From Phoenix dactylifera (Eukaryota; Streptophyta; Magnoliopsida; Arecales; Arecaceae): a DNA stretch of 64,000 nt. Each line of letters starts with the position of its first letter. Positions within the stretch are counted from its first letter, which is position 1. This document shows positions 45,101 through 57,309 of the stretch, one piece after another. The position numbers were made by a program, and so were the translations under genes. The DNA is taken from assembly GCF_009389715.1 (NCBI RefSeq), contig NC_052399.1:20887045-20951044 (forward strand), read 5' to 3'. The notes beneath the pieces are model-generated. The model searched no databases. It had not been told where the DNA came from and saw only the letters and a list, made by a program, of their open reading frames with translations.

Positions 45101-48100
45101 TGAAATGCAATAGTAAACATCTGTACAGTCTCCTGAATATGGAATCTCAAAAAACTTTTATATCTAGTGTCAGTGTTCATGTTTTATTAGTTCTGCAGTT
45201 ATAGGTTTTAGTGGTATTCAAGATGTGCACCAATTCTTTTGTAAGGTGCAGATTGTATGGCAAGGATGATATGTTTTGGATGCCATCTACAAGGTGTGAA
45301 AAAAAATTGTAGTTTTATAGATCTTATGGGTTTTGCCTTTGAAATAATCTGTTTTGGCTGTAACTTGAATATATTTTAGATAGAGAGAGATGTGGTCGGA
45401 GAATCAGCTAGGTTTGGAATTGTGCCTCTGTCTGTTTATCATGAGAGCAAAGAGGAAATGTCTTTTCATTTATCCTTCTGGGTTGTTCGGACTTGCTGCC
45501 AATTCCCTTCATTTCTTTGTGCAGATCCTAAGATGCCTTTGATGTCTCAAAAGTTCAAAAAAATAAAGGTCATCCTAAAGGTGCACCTAGTCTCCATGCA
45601 CATACAGAGCATGTTGGAACTCATGTTAGAGTTACATAGTGAACCACAGACGAAGCAAGAGCATGCCATGCAATTGCCATGACTTTGCTTTAGATGGCAA
45701 GTTGTTTGCATGTTTATGTCTTTTAAGGTTGACGATCAATTCTTTAGTGGGTACATTATGCCTCAATGATGAGGATTTCAAATTTTCCATGCGACCAGAG
45801 TATCTTTGAAATGCACCTGTAGCTTTAGCCATGATCTAATTGTATCATTCCATGCAATCTTCCATATGGTCAATGCTTGATATCAAATGATCTGGCAATG
45901 ATTGGAGATCAGTAAGGACAGATTCAACAATTCATCGAACCATCAGGGCATTCCATGATTCATGCATTGAAAGATTAAAACATTATGACTACAAAGACCT
46001 AACAATATTCCAAATGAGTAAAATCTACATACACTGATTGAAAGATTACAAAATAATGCTTACAATATACAGATGTTGTTTGATTTCAGAGTTGTCTCTT
46101 TCATGTTTTATGTGTCTCTTGGATGTGATAAACTTTTTTTCTTTAATATGCTTTTTGAAAATGAAAATACCTGCAATAAGAATGAATTTGTGCAAGCCTG
46201 GAATTAGAATGTTGAGGCTAGTAAAATCTATGGGTAATACTTTTTTGGAGGACCAATGTGATGCTTCAAGTACAAGTGATGCACTTGGATCGGTATTCAA
46301 TAATCAAAAAATGAGGGAAAGTTAAGAAAACCATGGCCATACTTGCGAGGAAAGATAAAAAACTTGCTTTTTCTGAACATGTACCTGTAGTTTTTGTATA
46401 AATTGCAATGGAGGGATCTGATGCAAAATACTTGTGAAATGAGGGTTGCTGGTTGTGGAAATGGTTTTGATAATTGATATGTATCTCAGAGACTCATCCC
46501 TCAGTATTATTATCTTCTGCTATAGTAACTCGATGCCGGAAAGTCAAGCGCTCGGGGTCTCCATCCTTGGTTTTTCTTTCCCTCTCTCTCTTTGGTAATT
46601 TGTGCATTTTAAGGATAGTAAACTTATGTCAGTGCTGGAATCGCTCCTGTTATGAAAGCAACATCATCCTAACCATCATGGTTAAATGCGTAATAACCAT
46701 GACAATGACAATTTAGGGAGTACGGATATGTCATGATTACCGTGACATGATAATAATATCAGTATCTTGTATCGCTGATGCCAATACTTTTGGGAGAATT
46801 AAGACATTACTCTTGTGAAATTACAGTTTTTATATCATCGATAAGTATGCAAATTATCATGCATGTATAAAATGGCAATGTCCTAAACTTGACAATTTAA
46901 CAAGAGGTTCTCTATATTGCTAGTCGGGTGGCACTGCCTGTCTTTTATATGCTTTGTGGTTGTTTGTACCTTCATACAAAGAAAAAGAAATTTTCATGTG
47001 TTTCGGAAAAGTGAGATGAAATGATTATAGGTCGAGCCAAGCTCACAAGATTGACACCGAGACTTTCTTAGGGGTCTTCCTAATGGCTTGCTGAAACTAA
47101 AATGTGCTTCCCGCAACAAATGCAACCCAGGACATGGATCTTCTTCGTGAATAAGCTGGGTCATGTGGTTGCATGCATCGGACAAACTGCCAAAGTAAAT
47201 TTTGTGATTTTGAGGACTTGGTTTTTTCAAAATTTGACTACTTGCTGTAAATGTTGTGATGTCAAAAACTTGGCATTTTCAATGTTCAACCACTTGCCAA
47301 TATTGGAGCTTTAAAATCCTTGATCTGGTACAACTTGTGTAGTGACTGGTAGCAACTGTAATTGTTCTCCTGTTTTATTGTTTCATCTTCTCCATTTCAT
47401 ATATGGTCTTCTTCTAGACAGATCAACTTGCTAGTACTGTTTGGAGTTTACTTATATGCATTTCATTTATGTTACAGTTGACTGTTAGAAAAATCTTTCT
47501 TGGTTAACACAAACAACCTTTGGATTCGGTAGAATAAAATGGTGCAAAACAAAATGGCTGAGAAAAGATAGGATACAGGTAGGATAGCAGTTTATCCATA
47601 TCGGTACCCATTTTTCTTTGGTTGAGGTGGATGAATATATGGATATTAGTTGGATACGAAAATTCATATCCATATTTGTCTGCATGGATGTGGTTGCAAA
47701 TCAGACATTGAAAGTACGGATATGAATACGGATATAAGTTGAACAATTGAACTTTATGATCGTCAAATCAAAGATATCACTATGTGAAAGGTAAATTAAG
47801 TAAATGCCATGTTAATAGTCACTTATTTCCCTTAACAATTCACGAGTGATATATAAGATTATATGGGATTAGAAGTGGAACCGGATATACATGTATGATT
47901 TGAATACTTGTCTATCCATATATGTATCTATTTTTCTCTAATGGATATAGACACAGATATAGATATTAGTCAGATGTTCAAATTTGTATCCATATTTGGA
48001 TAGATTTAGATATGAGAGTGGGGCAAGACAGGCATTATGTAGTGCACTTTCACCCCTAAATGACATGTGGATACAATTCACTTGGGTGGGCCACCCACCA

Positions 48101-51100
48101 TATATTCTCGAACCAGGTCAAAGCTACATTTTCTATGTCCTGGGAACATAGAAAGCGATTTCTCATATATCCAAGTATGTGAGTTTAGATAACATTACTA
48201 TTCGGCTACTTTGCTTGCTGGTTATACCTTTTTCTGTATTTTCAAATAAAATAATCATATGGCCTCTTGACTATGCAAACAAGCTGGTAGACATGACTTG
48301 TATGTTGTACGTGATGATTACATAAATTGAGATTGTGTATGTGTGTTCCAGGGGATACCACCTGTAAACAAAAATTGTAGAGAACCCGATGCATGGGTCA
48401 CAACAGTTTGCAAAAAACTTTCTCTGTGGTGGCCATGGGTAGGTTAAAGCTTCATATTTGATCCTAGTTATCTATTTACTATCTTGATCCGACTGTGGGA
48501 ACTAGGAGACTGCTTGTTCATGTTTCTTTGTCCTCAAGCAGGTTGCTGAGGGAGAGAATCCACTCAAAGTTAATCATGGGTAGGCATAGATGATTTCTCC
48601 AACCATTTGAATATTCTTCTATTCTATGTTATAAAGGCTGCAATTACGTGAACACTTTCCTGCTTGTGCAGGGAAGAGATAACAAAATATAAGGAACTTG
48701 ATCCAACAATCCGTTTGCTGATCCTGAAAGCACTCTGTGAAGTTCGTGCAGATGTAATAGATGTTCCTTTGACTTTTTCTTATTTGATATTTTGAATTGT
48801 GCTGCCATATATATTCTTCCTGGTGGTTATTCAAAGTCACCTATTGCACTTATAGTTATAGGTGATCTCGATCAAATGCCCTATCAAAAATTCAGGATTT
48901 AAGCTATTTTACATGCATTGATTTTTTATTCAGATATGTACCTTTCTGCCACCTTCTACAAACTTTTGACAAATTTGTGCATGTACCTTGCAGCAAGATG
49001 ATATATTGAGATACATCACTGATGAACTGAAAGCTGGAACAAAAATTACTGCTTTCCGTAAAGAAAAGATATGCAGCAGTGAGAATGGAGTTAGTTATTG
49101 GTAATCTTAGGGGCAATAAATTTTTTTTTTTAACTCATACCTCTCTACTGTGCTTATGCTGTGGAATTTACAGTTGTAAGAACATCATACAGCACGCTTT
49201 TTGAACTGTAATATTTATAATATCATGCTGTTACGGAAGGCTTGTTATTAATCATATTATAGAAAAGGTGGTAGTTCTGGAAACCATATGCAGATCCTTA
49301 ACTATTCATGGTCCATACTCCATACCATGCAGATGTGTTATTATCAAAGAACTTACGTGTTCTTTCATGCTGATCGCTTCTTTTTCAATGTAAGGTATGA
49401 TGGAGATCCAATTATTGGTCATAGGTTGTATAGAGAAGTTGTTAAAGTTGATTTCAAACAGAAGTGGAAGGGGAAGGGCCGCTTAACACAACCAACAATT
49501 GATTCTTGCTGGGAAACGGTGGCAACAAATCTCGAGGAATTTCGGGAACTATCGGTAAGATCCACATTTATGTTGTTTATGTACATTTAAGATCTTAATT
49601 GTCACATTTTTGCCCTGCGGATTTTTCAGAAAAATCTATCATCGAGCAAAGTTACATCCGAAGCTGCAGTTGGGGAGACAATTAAAATTGAAATCATTCC
49701 TCTTCTTGAGGAACACCAAAAGGTAAAGACTACAATCTTCTGTTTTCTTAGCTTTTTGAATTGGACTATAAAAAAATTATGGCTATAATCGATCTTCTGC
49801 TAGTATTCCCTTGGTCACAGTCAAATTTTTTGACACCACGTTCTAAATTCAGTTCATCTGTTATCATTTACAGAAGAAAAAAAGGGCATTACAAAGACAG
49901 CAGAGGCAAGTTACGTTGTTAGATAATTTGCTACATTCTAACTGGACTGGCAGTCGTTCCTGCCGTGAGCGCAGGCCTGTGAGCTACACTTTTGGTAAGA
50001 CTCGAATCATCTGACTCATATATGAAGGATCAGCCTTTGTCTGAATTGGCGTGCTAGACCTTTCTGGTCTCCATTGAAATGATTTCTTGCCAATTTTGGA
50101 TGTAGTAGCTTCCATATGTTCCCTGTTTGAGGGAGACTTGTTTATCTGATTTAGATGAAACATTTTATTTTGCCATATCTATAGGACAGGTTTTATGAAG
50201 GAACCTAGCCAGAATCTGAAACATATTTCATATAACCAATACATTGCACACTGTGATCTCTTGCATATAAAAATAACCTAGGGTTAAAAAACATAGGAGG
50301 TAGTTATTGTGATATAGAATTTCAGTAAACAATACATGAATATTTATCTAGTGTCTTTTTCTGAAAATTTAAATGATTATTTATTCTTTTCTTATGTATT
50401 TATACTTTTCTGAGCTAAAACCCTGCATTAACTTGGTATGCTGATTGGGAAGGCTATAGATGTACATTTAGTGCGGTTTCATTTTGTTTCTTTTCCCCGC
50501 CTTTTATATCCTAGCAACTGTGCATTAGAATACAAGGTTTGGAATTTATTACTTTTGTTGTTTAAGCTGATTCTTTCTATCAGTAGAGCCACCACTATCA
50601 GAAGCTATATAAATTCAGCTCTCTTAGAAAGTGAAAATGTCATGTTACTATGTAAAATGTTTTCTAATGGCAAAATTCTTTACTTAATGTGCTGGATGAA
50701 GGAAAGTTATCAAGAGCCTTCAGATTTATCTGGGTTTTCTACTTTTCATTTTGTTTCTCATATTAATTCCCTTTTAAATTTTCTGGGTTTATCTACAGAT
50801 GAATATGATCGTTCCATTGACGAGGCTATACAGATGTCGAAGTAAGTTTGATATACTATCTAATATTTGGTTTTTAGGTTTTTGAATGCTGCTTGTGTTT
50901 TTTATTTCATCACAATTTTCATGTTACTATGCTCCAGGATGAGGCGGTTAGAATTGTAACTATCCAGCAAACTCTTAGAAAAAAAAATCATGTTTCCAGA
51001 CAAAAGGTGGTTGGAACATCAGTTACATGTGTACTTTTTTGATGTATTGCCTTCTCTGCACAATTTTCGTCTTCTGTTTTCGTCTTCTGTCTAGTATTGG

Positions 51101-52213
51101 ATATGCCAGAGATGCAGGTCTTTTGCAAGCTGAATGCTTCTAGGATTTAGAATATATTGATATATTCAATAAACGTATATCTTTTAGCTTTCTGTTTTTT
51201 AAATATGAAAAGCACAAGCATTCTATGGTGCCCATCTAACAAGCATATCAATGGCCAAACATATTCCACCTTCATCTCTTAAAATATGGTCTTACTGATT
51301 CGAACATTTTGTCATGTAATGACACCTTCGTCATTTCAAGGCATGAGGATCTATAAGAAGTGAAAATTTTAGGATGTGATGACACTATATCATTTCAAGA
51401 AGCAGCCTGTAAAAGATTTGAAATTCACCTCGCTACTAAGTATTTGGTAAGGGAAATATGATAAGTATTTCCTATCTGTTATGTTGGCATGAAAATATGA
51501 GTCCCATATTTATGCTGTCTTAATTTGGAATGGTCATAAAATTCATGGTTGATCAGGTGGTTAATTTCCACACCATGCCAAAAATTTTAACTAATTTGCA
51601 TGAATTGTGATTCAGGAAATCAAACACAGATAAATTGCATGAGGACAGGGGCAAGGGAGTAGAGCATGTACCAGGTCAGAACCGCGTGCTGGATGGAACC
51701 GTGCATGCAGATACAGAGAACACTACCTCAGATTCTCAGGCTGGCGATGATGACAAGTATCGAGGTAAGATTGGTGGTGATGATGCTGAGGACGATGACT
51801 ATGATCAGAAAGGTAATGACTATGCTGAGAACAGTGGCAGCAATGATAGTAACTTCGATCTGGGTGACTCCGACAAGGAAAACACTGCTTTTCCAAGGAA
51901 GAAATGGCGAGGACACGCTCAGAATAAAAAAGAAGCTAAGCCTAAAGTAGTTATAGGGGTGCGCCACAGTAGAAGAACTGCAGCAAGTGCTGACCATGGC
52001 CATCTTGGCAGATTCCACGGAGAGATGACAGGCCATGTGGAGATGAAGAAAAGGGTGAGGCAAAGACCAACTCGTAATGCGGACTATGCCGTTCATATTT
52101 TTTCAGAGTCTGAAAATGAGAAACAAGCTGAAGAGGTCTCAGGTACTGAGAAGGAGCCTGTTTCTTCTGGTGATGAATTCCAAGCGGGCAATGATGAAAT
52201 TGACGATGAATAG
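42170..52213 (+). CDS. DDR4: DDT-domain protein, DDR4-like (ISWI-associated), complete, 11 exons
   Basis: Plant DDT-related (DDR) proteins bind ISWI remodellers (CHR11/CHR17) in the nucleus; this one matches the Arabidopsis DDR4 type. Exons: 42170-42337, 42451-42561, 48352-48438, 48542-48579, 48672-48753, 48994-49100, 49395-49554, 49630-49722, 49874-49994, 50799-50841, 51616-52213; all GT-AG, 1608 nt, 535 aa. The DDT region is LRQRWELASVLNFLHVFEPL (from about residue 42) through ALARIHIALLKGIPPVNKN. After it come KKLSLWWPWVAEGE, the conserved EEITKYKELDPTIRLLILKA helix region, YWYDGDPIIGHRLYREV and a basic coil KKKRALQRQQRQ. The last exon is acidic and low complexity (DDAEDDDYDQKGNDY) with basic patches, as expected for a nuclear protein. 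Intron 2 is 5.8 kb and falls in the middle of the conserved block. No defects are seen. Confidence 0.9.
47570..48055 (-). repeat. AT-rich dispersed repeat, copy B (DDR4 intron 2)
   Basis: Runs of GGATATTAGTTGGATAC, CATATCCATATTTG and similar, ending CACTTTCACCCCTAAA on plus. In reverse complement it aligns with the block at 4,075-4,560. Non-coding. The rest of the 5.8-kb intron shows nothing recognisable except simple CTT repeats near 43,441. Confidence 0.4.
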
Positions 52214-52260
52214 CACTTCAAAAAAGTGCTTATCCGTAGACTTCCTGATTGATATCCTCA

Positions 52261-52691
52261 GAAAATACTTTCCTTACTTCATGGACTAAAGAGCAAAGTG
52301 CTTCCTTTGTGTTGTGTCATAACAAGGAAGCCCAAAGTTGTTGATGTCGGTGCTCTAGAAGGGAGCTTCCATTTCGTGGAATATTGTTGTTCTTGAACAC
52401 TCTGTCTTGTATTTTGATATCCTAAACTGAAATGCTTCTTTATCTGATAGTTATGATGTACTACAATTGATCTTTTTGTTGAAAATACTTTCCTTCAAGG
52501 ACTAAAGAGCAAAGTGCTTCCTTTGGGTTGTCATAACAAGGAAGCCTAAAGTTGTTGACGTCAGTGCTCTAGAAAGGAGCTTTCATTTCGTGGAATATTG
52601 TTGTTCTTGAACACTTTGACTTGTATTTTGATATCCTAAACTGAAATTCTTCTTCATCTGATAGTTATGTACTACAGTTGATCTTTTTGTT
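52261..52691 (+). repeat. Tandem duplication in the 3' flank/UTR of DDR4
   Basis: Two adjacent copies, 52,261-52,480 and 52,481-52,691, both start GAAAATACTTTCCTT, contain GGACTAAAGAGCAAAGTGCT and end TTGATCTTTTTGTT. I see only scattered substitutions and small deletions. They begin 47 bp after the stop codon, so they probably double the 3' UTR and possibly its polyadenylation region. Confidence 0.9.
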
Positions 52692-53621
52692 GAATATGTA
52701 TCTTTTTTTGCTGAAAAATGTTGTACATGTCTATGCGGACTATTCAATGGCATAAGAGAAATGACTGGTCAGCACTAATTCCTTTGTTCGGTAGGATGAA
52801 TGAATGATTTTCATTTCTGTTTAGCATAGGAAGTATAAAAGAAAAAATGAATGATATTTTTATTAAACCATCTTTTTATAAAATAATAATAATAATAATT
52901 ATTATTATTATATAACATTTATTTATACTAAAAAAAGTAAGGCAATATATAAATTTATAATCTCTATAATTTATAATTATATAAAAATTACACAAATATT
53001 TAATATATAATTTAATTAAATGAATGATTTAATAAATTAATTATATATGAATTCATTTATTTATATATTAATAACTTAAATGATTAATACTTTATAATTA
53101 AATTTACATCGTTAATTAATTTTATATAAATGGTTAGCTAAAAAATAGCGAATATATATAGAAAAATAGTAGTAGTGTTAGAGTTTTATCAAAATATTAA
53201 TGATGGATAATTTTGGCAGCATAAAGACCCATCCCTCATGCTCAGTCCTTCCTTCCATACTATTCTATATCCTTCCAATTTGGGAAGATGCAAATGGATA
53301 GGTTAGGATAGATGGATAATCCTTTTTTTTTTATCCATCCTTTCTAAATGGGGGCTATTCATCTTTTCAACCCCATCCATCCTTCCTTTCATGATTCCAA
53401 CCAAAAATAGGGTAAAGTGTACTGATGTTATCTTGAAATTAGCTACCTCGACCAAATGATTGATTCAACAAAAGGTTCAAGGATCTGTTACTCATTGGAC
53501 TATTCTACTCACACTATTTGAACATTGTGCCAAGGACAACATCTCACTAAATAACTTTTTTTTTTTACAAAAAAGGAAAACATATTAATATTCGAGATGT
53601 ACCATTGAAGGCTATAATTCA
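52692..53621. other. Gene-free AT-rich stretch
   Basis: Very AT-rich at 52,850-53,200, with a palindrome of AAT/ATT repeats near 52,885-52,912. The ends (TTTGTTCGGTAGGATGAATG near 52,782 and a rough inverse near 53,400) suggest an old MITE, but the match is too poor to call. No coding signal. Confidence 0.3.
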
Positions 53622-53952
53622 GGGTCTGTTTGGATGATTGTGCTAAAAATTTTATTGGATTCATGGATTGGACCAGTGCAACCAGCAAAATTATAGAATT
53701 ATAGGCTGGGCTAGGCTTATATTCGTAAGTAGCTAGGGATAGCTTTGGAGTGGGCTGGCCCGTATTTCATAGGGAGAAAAAAAGATATACTGCCATTCTT
53801 CGATGGGATTTGGCCTGACTCACTCCAAAACTATGTTTAGATACTTATAAATATAGGCTAAATCAGCCTTTAAATTCTATGATTTTGCTGATTGCTCTAG
53901 CCTAATACACGAATTCAATAGAATTTTCAACCCAATCATACAAAATGTTTTT
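53622..53952. mobile_element. Foldback MITE-like element
   Basis: The arms 53,622-53,766 and 53,806-53,952 are reverse complements along nearly their whole length, with roughly three quarters of positions matching (for example CAGCAAAATTATAGAATT against CAGCAAAATCATAGAATT). The right end reads GATTGGGTTGAAAATTC in reverse. No coding. Typical of a non-autonomous foldback element; no clear target-site duplication is seen. Confidence 0.6.
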
Positions 53953-54237
53953 GATTGTTATAAGTACTAGGACAGGCCTTCATGGCTCACCAAATTATTA
54001 AAAGTTCTTAATTGTTCTTAGTTGCTGGTTTCTCTGGAAATTGTAATGAATTAAGGAAAGCAGTGTATCAATAGTAGAATAAGGAGCCGTTCAATCCCTT
54101 CGCCTTCTTTTATCTATCATATCTAAATAGCATCGAAAAATTTCCAGATATATATTTTTTAAAATTGCAAAGAAGCACATGATCGGCATCAAGCTTACCA
54201 CCGGAAATTAAAAAGAAAAAAAAAAGAATTTAGGATA

Positions 54238-54747
54238 TCACAGCCTTGGCGACCTGCGGCGGAAACCGGCGGCGGCGAGATCGGTGAAGGCCCGGACGAT
54301 GTGCTTGTGGACGCCGCGGTCGTTGAGTCGCAGGAAACAGTAGAGCAGCTCCTCCACGAACTCCCAATCCAGCGGCTCCTCCGGGTCCACGTGGCGCGCC
54401 TCCACCATCTCCAGCATCGACCGCCGGAAGTCGGCGTCCGGGTCCCTGGACAGGATCCCCACCGCCTGCCCCTCGCACCGCGGAGACAGAGAGCCCACGC
54501 TCAGCCGGGCCTCCTCGATGAGGGAGCTAGACGAGCCCGGCTTCACGAAGAACCGCTCCGACGCCCGGATGGGTTCCGGCAGGGTTTCCGTCGACCGCGG
54601 CGACCGCTCCGACGCGGGACCAGGCACGTACCTGGAGGTCTTGATGTTGTTGTAGTTTCGTGCGGTTGGGAGTAGTGGAGGCTGTGAAGCGGATTTCTTC
54701 CGTTTGGGAAGCGAGAGGTAGAGAGATCTGTGCATGCCTTTTCCCAT
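54238..54747 (-). CDS. OVATE family protein (transcriptional repressor), intronless
   Basis: OVATE family proteins are plant transcriptional repressors that act with TALE homeodomain and TRM proteins in organ shape. This frame has 169 aa from the ATG at 54,747 (MGKGMHRSLYLSLPKRKK). I chose this start because residues coded upstream are not conserved and a TATA-like motif (54,847-54,852) leaves a normal 5' UTR. The C-terminal OVATE domain spans about 97-157: DPDADFRRSMLEMVEARHVD, then DWEFVEELLYCFLRLNDRG and HKHIVRAFTDL. An N-terminal basic patch PKRKK may be nuclear-targeting. Most OFP genes lack introns, as here. Coding GC is much higher than in the surrounding DNA, as often seen in monocot single-exon genes. 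Subtype is uncertain; the FVEELLYC..LN pattern fits the OFP13/15/18-like group. Confidence 0.9.
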   Translation of the reverse strand: MGKGMHRSLYLSLPKRKKSASQPPLLPTARNYNNIKTSRYVPGPASERSPRSTETLPEPIRASERFFVKPGSSSSLIEEARLSVGSLSPRCEGQAVGILSRDPDADFRRSMLEMVEARHVDPEEPLDWEFVEELLYCFLRLNDRGVHKHIVRAFTDLAAAGFRRRSPRL

Positions 54748-54846
54748 TTTTTTTTTTTGATTTCTCTGTTCAATCTTTCCTGACCTCCGGATGTAATGAA
54801 ACGGTTGCAGTGAAAAAACTTGGGTTGAAGAGTGAACAGGATTTTG

Positions 54847-54852
54847 TATATA
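54847..54852 (-). promoter_or_regulatory. Possible TATA box of the OVATE gene
   Basis: TATATA about 100 bp upstream of the ATG on the minus strand. Position fits, but the surroundings are AT-rich so chance is possible. Confidence 0.3.
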
Positions 54853-54885
54853 AAAAAAAATAGTTACGAGTAAGGAGGGGTGCAT

Positions 54886-56967
54886 GAATAAAGGGGCAGA
54901 AAGAGAAAGTCAGCTGACTATATTTGAAATTTGAACATATCTTTTTTTTTGCTATCTTTTAGCCTGGACGGATTTAATGCTACAGTACAGAATTAAAGTT
55001 TTGAAGATATTTGCGAACGGAAAGGGAGCCAAGAATTCGCAGATGAACAAGGTAAACGGACTTACAGGTTTATAACAGGAATGTAATTTCTTATTGGTTT
55101 TATGGGAGAAATAAAATGGTGTGGCTGGTATGGAAATAAGAAGAAACAATGGTAAGCACTTATTCTGAGATTAAGTGGAAATATGAGCTGAACTGAATTT
55201 GAGCAGATTCTCTAGCTGGGGACAGAATTCGGAATATATTTGGCTAAGGGTCTTTTTTTTTTTTTGTGAGATTTTATGGATAGAAAGTTTTATAGGAGGT
55301 GTTTAAATGTGTGGTGGTTATAGTTAAAATTATTATAATTTTATCACATGTTGAGCACGCACTTAAATGCGCACCCCTTTCCCGAGTTCGGAGCTTCACT
55401 CCTTGAATTTTATCTTGAATGATTAGAAGCTGCGGTGGTAGCAGTGCCAGCACCAGAGATCCCTCCAATGGCGGAAGCGGAAGAACAAAAAGAGGCGGTC
55501 TCAAAACCAGAAGCCGCACCACCTGTAGAAGAAACCGTCCAGAACAAACAAAATGAAGTACTGGAAGAAGGATAATAAGCCTCAGAAGCTCTGGCTGAGT
55601 TGCCGAAGCCCAATGAGATCCCAGCCACCTTTTTCGATAAGAAGAGGAACTTGGAGGACCTAGAGCAAAGCCGGCGATGAGGCCTCAGAGAAGAAACCAA
55701 AGGCCTCCAGCCCAGGCACAATCTTTCTCTAGCCAAAATATCCGTCTCCTTAAGCCTAGTTCGGTAGCGGCGATGACGATGGAGAAGGCGGTTGTCGGCG
55801 AACTAGGTTTATTCTCCAAGGTTTCGGCAATGGTGCTTGGGCTGGAGGGTGGTCCGGAAAAAACCCTAGTTTGGCTTTGTCTTTGATTTCGGATATATAC
55901 TTTGGCTTAATTATCCGTGTCCACACTCCCATTTGCCGCCTCTCTCTCTCTCTCTCTCTCTCTTCAGAGATGGCAACGGGAAGGGTAGGTCATTATCGGT
56001 ATCCATCCCATACTTATCTAGAGACAGGACAACGATAAAGTTGGATGGATCCAATCGGATAAAACTAATATATATATATATACATATTAAATTTTTTTTG
56101 AAGAGGGGATATGTGAAAATTTTTATATATTTGAGTCAAATTTGGAGTGGAATTTACCACTATAGGTATCTGCCCTGCATCTGTTGGGTCAGATAAAAAC
56201 TGCCGCATTAGAGTCGAGCTTGGTTGGATATCTGATGAAACGAAGTAAATTGCACCACCTAGTCTCCAGCCCACTAAATCAAAGAAAACCAAAACAATTG
56301 AAACTTGGATCAATTAGGATGCCAACACTGCAAAACCCTAAATCTTGACGTGATCAAAGGTAGTAGGTGTGCCCCCAAAAGGAACCAAAGTCGAAATTTG
56401 AGTCGGTTAGCATAATGACGGATACTCAACAGGCCAGTGGCTTTGTGTCTTTGGTGTAGCATACAGTGTGGACCATCGATTGGGGTGGTGTTAATGTTGG
56501 ACCAATTGATATTTGGGCCTTCGAGGCCGTGCCTCCGCACGGGTGCGTGCGCGGCGCCAGAAGGCGGAGCGGGTGGCAAATATTGTCGGTTGGCTGCTTG
56601 AGCAGCCTGAGCCAACGGTAATCATATCTCTCTCTTTCGTACAGGGCAGCAAGTAGTCCATCCATAGCTCATTCCATATATTTTTCCAAGAAAGAAAGCA
56701 AACATGCAATGTTACGAAGAAAGAGACGCAGTTTCCTTCTGCAATGACGCTACGGAAAGAGCTGCTCAAAAACGAGGAGGGAGTCATCATTTATTACAGT
56801 GAACATAAAGAAACCTTAATACAACATTTTCGCCTCCCGATATCTCTTGGAACTGCTCAGGAAATGGGAAGAGAGAAACAGAGAGCAAAAAAAGAGGGTT
56901 CAAAGGAGCTGCTCCTCTTCAATCAAGAGGACCCAGCTAGAAAATAAATAACAAAAGGAAAAACACG
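54886..56967. other. Intergenic DNA with a coding-like fragment
   Basis: From 55,431 to 55,740 the plus strand reads like a Glu/Pro/Ala-rich protein (EAEEQKEAVSKPEAAPPVEE, then after two stops ALAELPKPNEIPATFFDKKR), and a minus-strand AAACTAGGGTTTTTTCC motif lies near 55,860. I cannot name a family and it has in-frame stops, so it may be a degraded gene piece. A (TC)n run lies at 55,941-55,963 and an (AT)n run near 56,070. Nothing else is recognised. Confidence 0.35.
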
Positions 56968-57147
56968 TTAATGAACCAGAAATGTAACAATAAGGGCTAC
57001 AAGCATCAGTACGTAAGCTATCCCTTGATCGATCGCCTTGCTGTCACTGGTTGGCAAGGGTGCCATTGTTTGTCCATGGGCTCGCTGCATAAGCACTGAT
57101 AGCAAGTACGTCACCAGCAGCAGAGCAAATACTCTAATCGACCTCAT
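56968..57147 (-). CDS. Arabinogalactan peptide (AGP16/20/22/41 family), copy 1
   Basis: AG peptides are very short cell-surface proteoglycans: the signal peptide and a C-terminal GPI signal are removed, leaving about ten residues carrying glycosylated hydroxyproline. This 59-aa frame starts at the ATG at 57,147 (upstream in-frame codons include no ATG). Signal peptide 1-25 (MRSIRVFALLLVTYLLSVLM..AHG), mature core QTMAPLPTSDS with the Ala-Pro/Leu-Pro pair, then AIDQGIAYVLMLVALIVTFL, the conserved GPI-attachment tail ending LVH. Length and layout fit the family exactly. A TATA box lies at 57,295-57,302. The paralogue is 2.8 kb away on the same strand. Confidence 0.93.
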   Translation of the reverse strand: MRSIRVFALLLVTYLLSVLMQRAHGQTMAPLPTSDSKAIDQGIAYVLMLVALIVTFLVH

Positions 57148-57294
57148 CCAAGAAGCAGCAGAAGTTGAAGCAGGCCTTTTTCTATCTCGTTTTTTTGAGG
57201 CAGCGAGGAGCAAGCAAAGAAGGCTCCTCTAATGGACGTGGGAAGGAAAGAAAGAAGACAAGGTGGAATTGCGAGGTGTTCGCGATGGCCGAGA

Positions 57295-57302
57295 ATTTAT
57301 AG
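57295..57302 (-). promoter_or_regulatory. TATA box of AG peptide gene 1
   Basis: CTATAAAT on the minus strand, about 150 bp upstream of the ATG, in otherwise mixed-composition DNA. This predicts a 5' UTR of about 110-120 nt. Confidence 0.5.
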
Positions 57303-57309
57303 TGGAAAC

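Noticed and set aside
45392..45682. Open frame of 96 codons within DDR4 intron 2
   Set aside because: No similarity to known families and the flanking DDR4 exons join perfectly without it.
54301..54675. Plus-strand open frame of 124 codons
   Set aside because: Antisense to the OVATE gene, Arg-rich artefact of GC-rich codons.
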